DNA of 5,730 nt from contig CALCVR010000350.1 in assembly GCA_937905915.1 (NCBI GenBank), positions 1 through 5,730 of the forward strand, read 5' to 3'. Both the position numbers and the translations under genes were made by a program. This document shows positions 5,685 through 5,730 of this stretch, in pieces. The DNA is from an uncultured Eubacteriaceae bacterium. GTDB lineage: Bacteria > Bacillota > Clostridia > Oscillospirales > Acutalibacteraceae. The notes under the pieces were generated by a model. That model saw only the letters and a program-made list of their open reading frames with translations. It had not been told where the DNA came from and did no database searches. Positions within the stretch are counted from its first letter, which is position 1; the number at the start of each line of letters is the position of its first letter.

Positions 5685-5710
5685 TAGGCAATCAAGGAAT
5701 GATAAAATCA

Positions 5711-5716
5711 AGGGGA
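5711..5716 (+). promoter_or_regulatory. Ribosome binding site for a gene running off the right edge
   Basis: AGGGGA lies 5 bases before ATG 5722, and 37 bases separate the recX stop from that ATG with no terminator, as expected for another operon member. Confidence 0.6.
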
Positions 5717-5721
5717 CTCCG

Positions 5722-5730
5722 ATGGGAATC
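5722..5730 (+). CDS. Start of an unidentified downstream gene (three codons visible)
   Basis: ATG GGA ATC follows a good ribosome site and should begin the next gene in the recA-recX transcript. Only Met-Gly-Ile is visible, so identity cannot be judged. In related genomes genes such as rny or rimO may follow recX, but nothing here distinguishes them. Confidence 0.45.

Overview
The window looks like core chromosome from a Gram-positive anaerobe of the Clostridia, probably near the Oscillospiraceae. This is inferred from the purine-rich Shine-Dalgarno sites, roughly half-GC coding DNA with AT-rich spacers, the DUF1385-prmC pairing, the style of the EF-G-like protein and a RecA with a Pro/Ala linker and acidic tail. 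I see no insertion sequence, phage gene, CRISPR array, toxin pair or other exotic system. All the complete protein genes belong to known families, and the less expected signals lie in the leaders between them.

Layout. Positions 1-1488 hold the 3' two thirds of an EF-G-like translational GTPase gene (+), cut by the left edge. Next come a 15-bp perfect hairpin terminator (1525-1556) and a second terminator (1573-1614) serving a minus-strand tRNA-Val(GAC) gene (1620-1695), whose extended -10 promoter lies at 1732-1760. The 463 bases from 1489 to 1951 therefore hold no established protein gene. They contain the terminators, the tRNA and its promoter, an AT-rich stretch (about 1761-1840) in which I recognise nothing, and a structured leader (about 1841-1951) for the next gene. 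That leader has a weak promoter-like sequence, a bulged 12-bp hairpin and a possible 27-codon upstream ORF.

Positions 1952-3813 encode a DUF1385 (YqhQ-like) membrane protein and the release factor glutamine methyltransferase PrmC, overlapping by ATGA. A good sigma-A-type promoter sits across the prmC stop codon and should give recA its own transcript, with a leader of about 77 nt that can fold into two abutting hairpins just before the Shine-Dalgarno. recA (3898-5058) and its modulator recX (5055-5684) overlap by ATGA. A further gene seems to begin at 5722 and runs off the right edge.

Functionally the left half concerns translation (EF-G-like factor, valine tRNA, release-factor methylation) and the right half homologous recombination and DNA-damage response (RecA and RecX). 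No terminator separates prmC from recA, so readthrough from the DUF1385 promoter may also feed recA.
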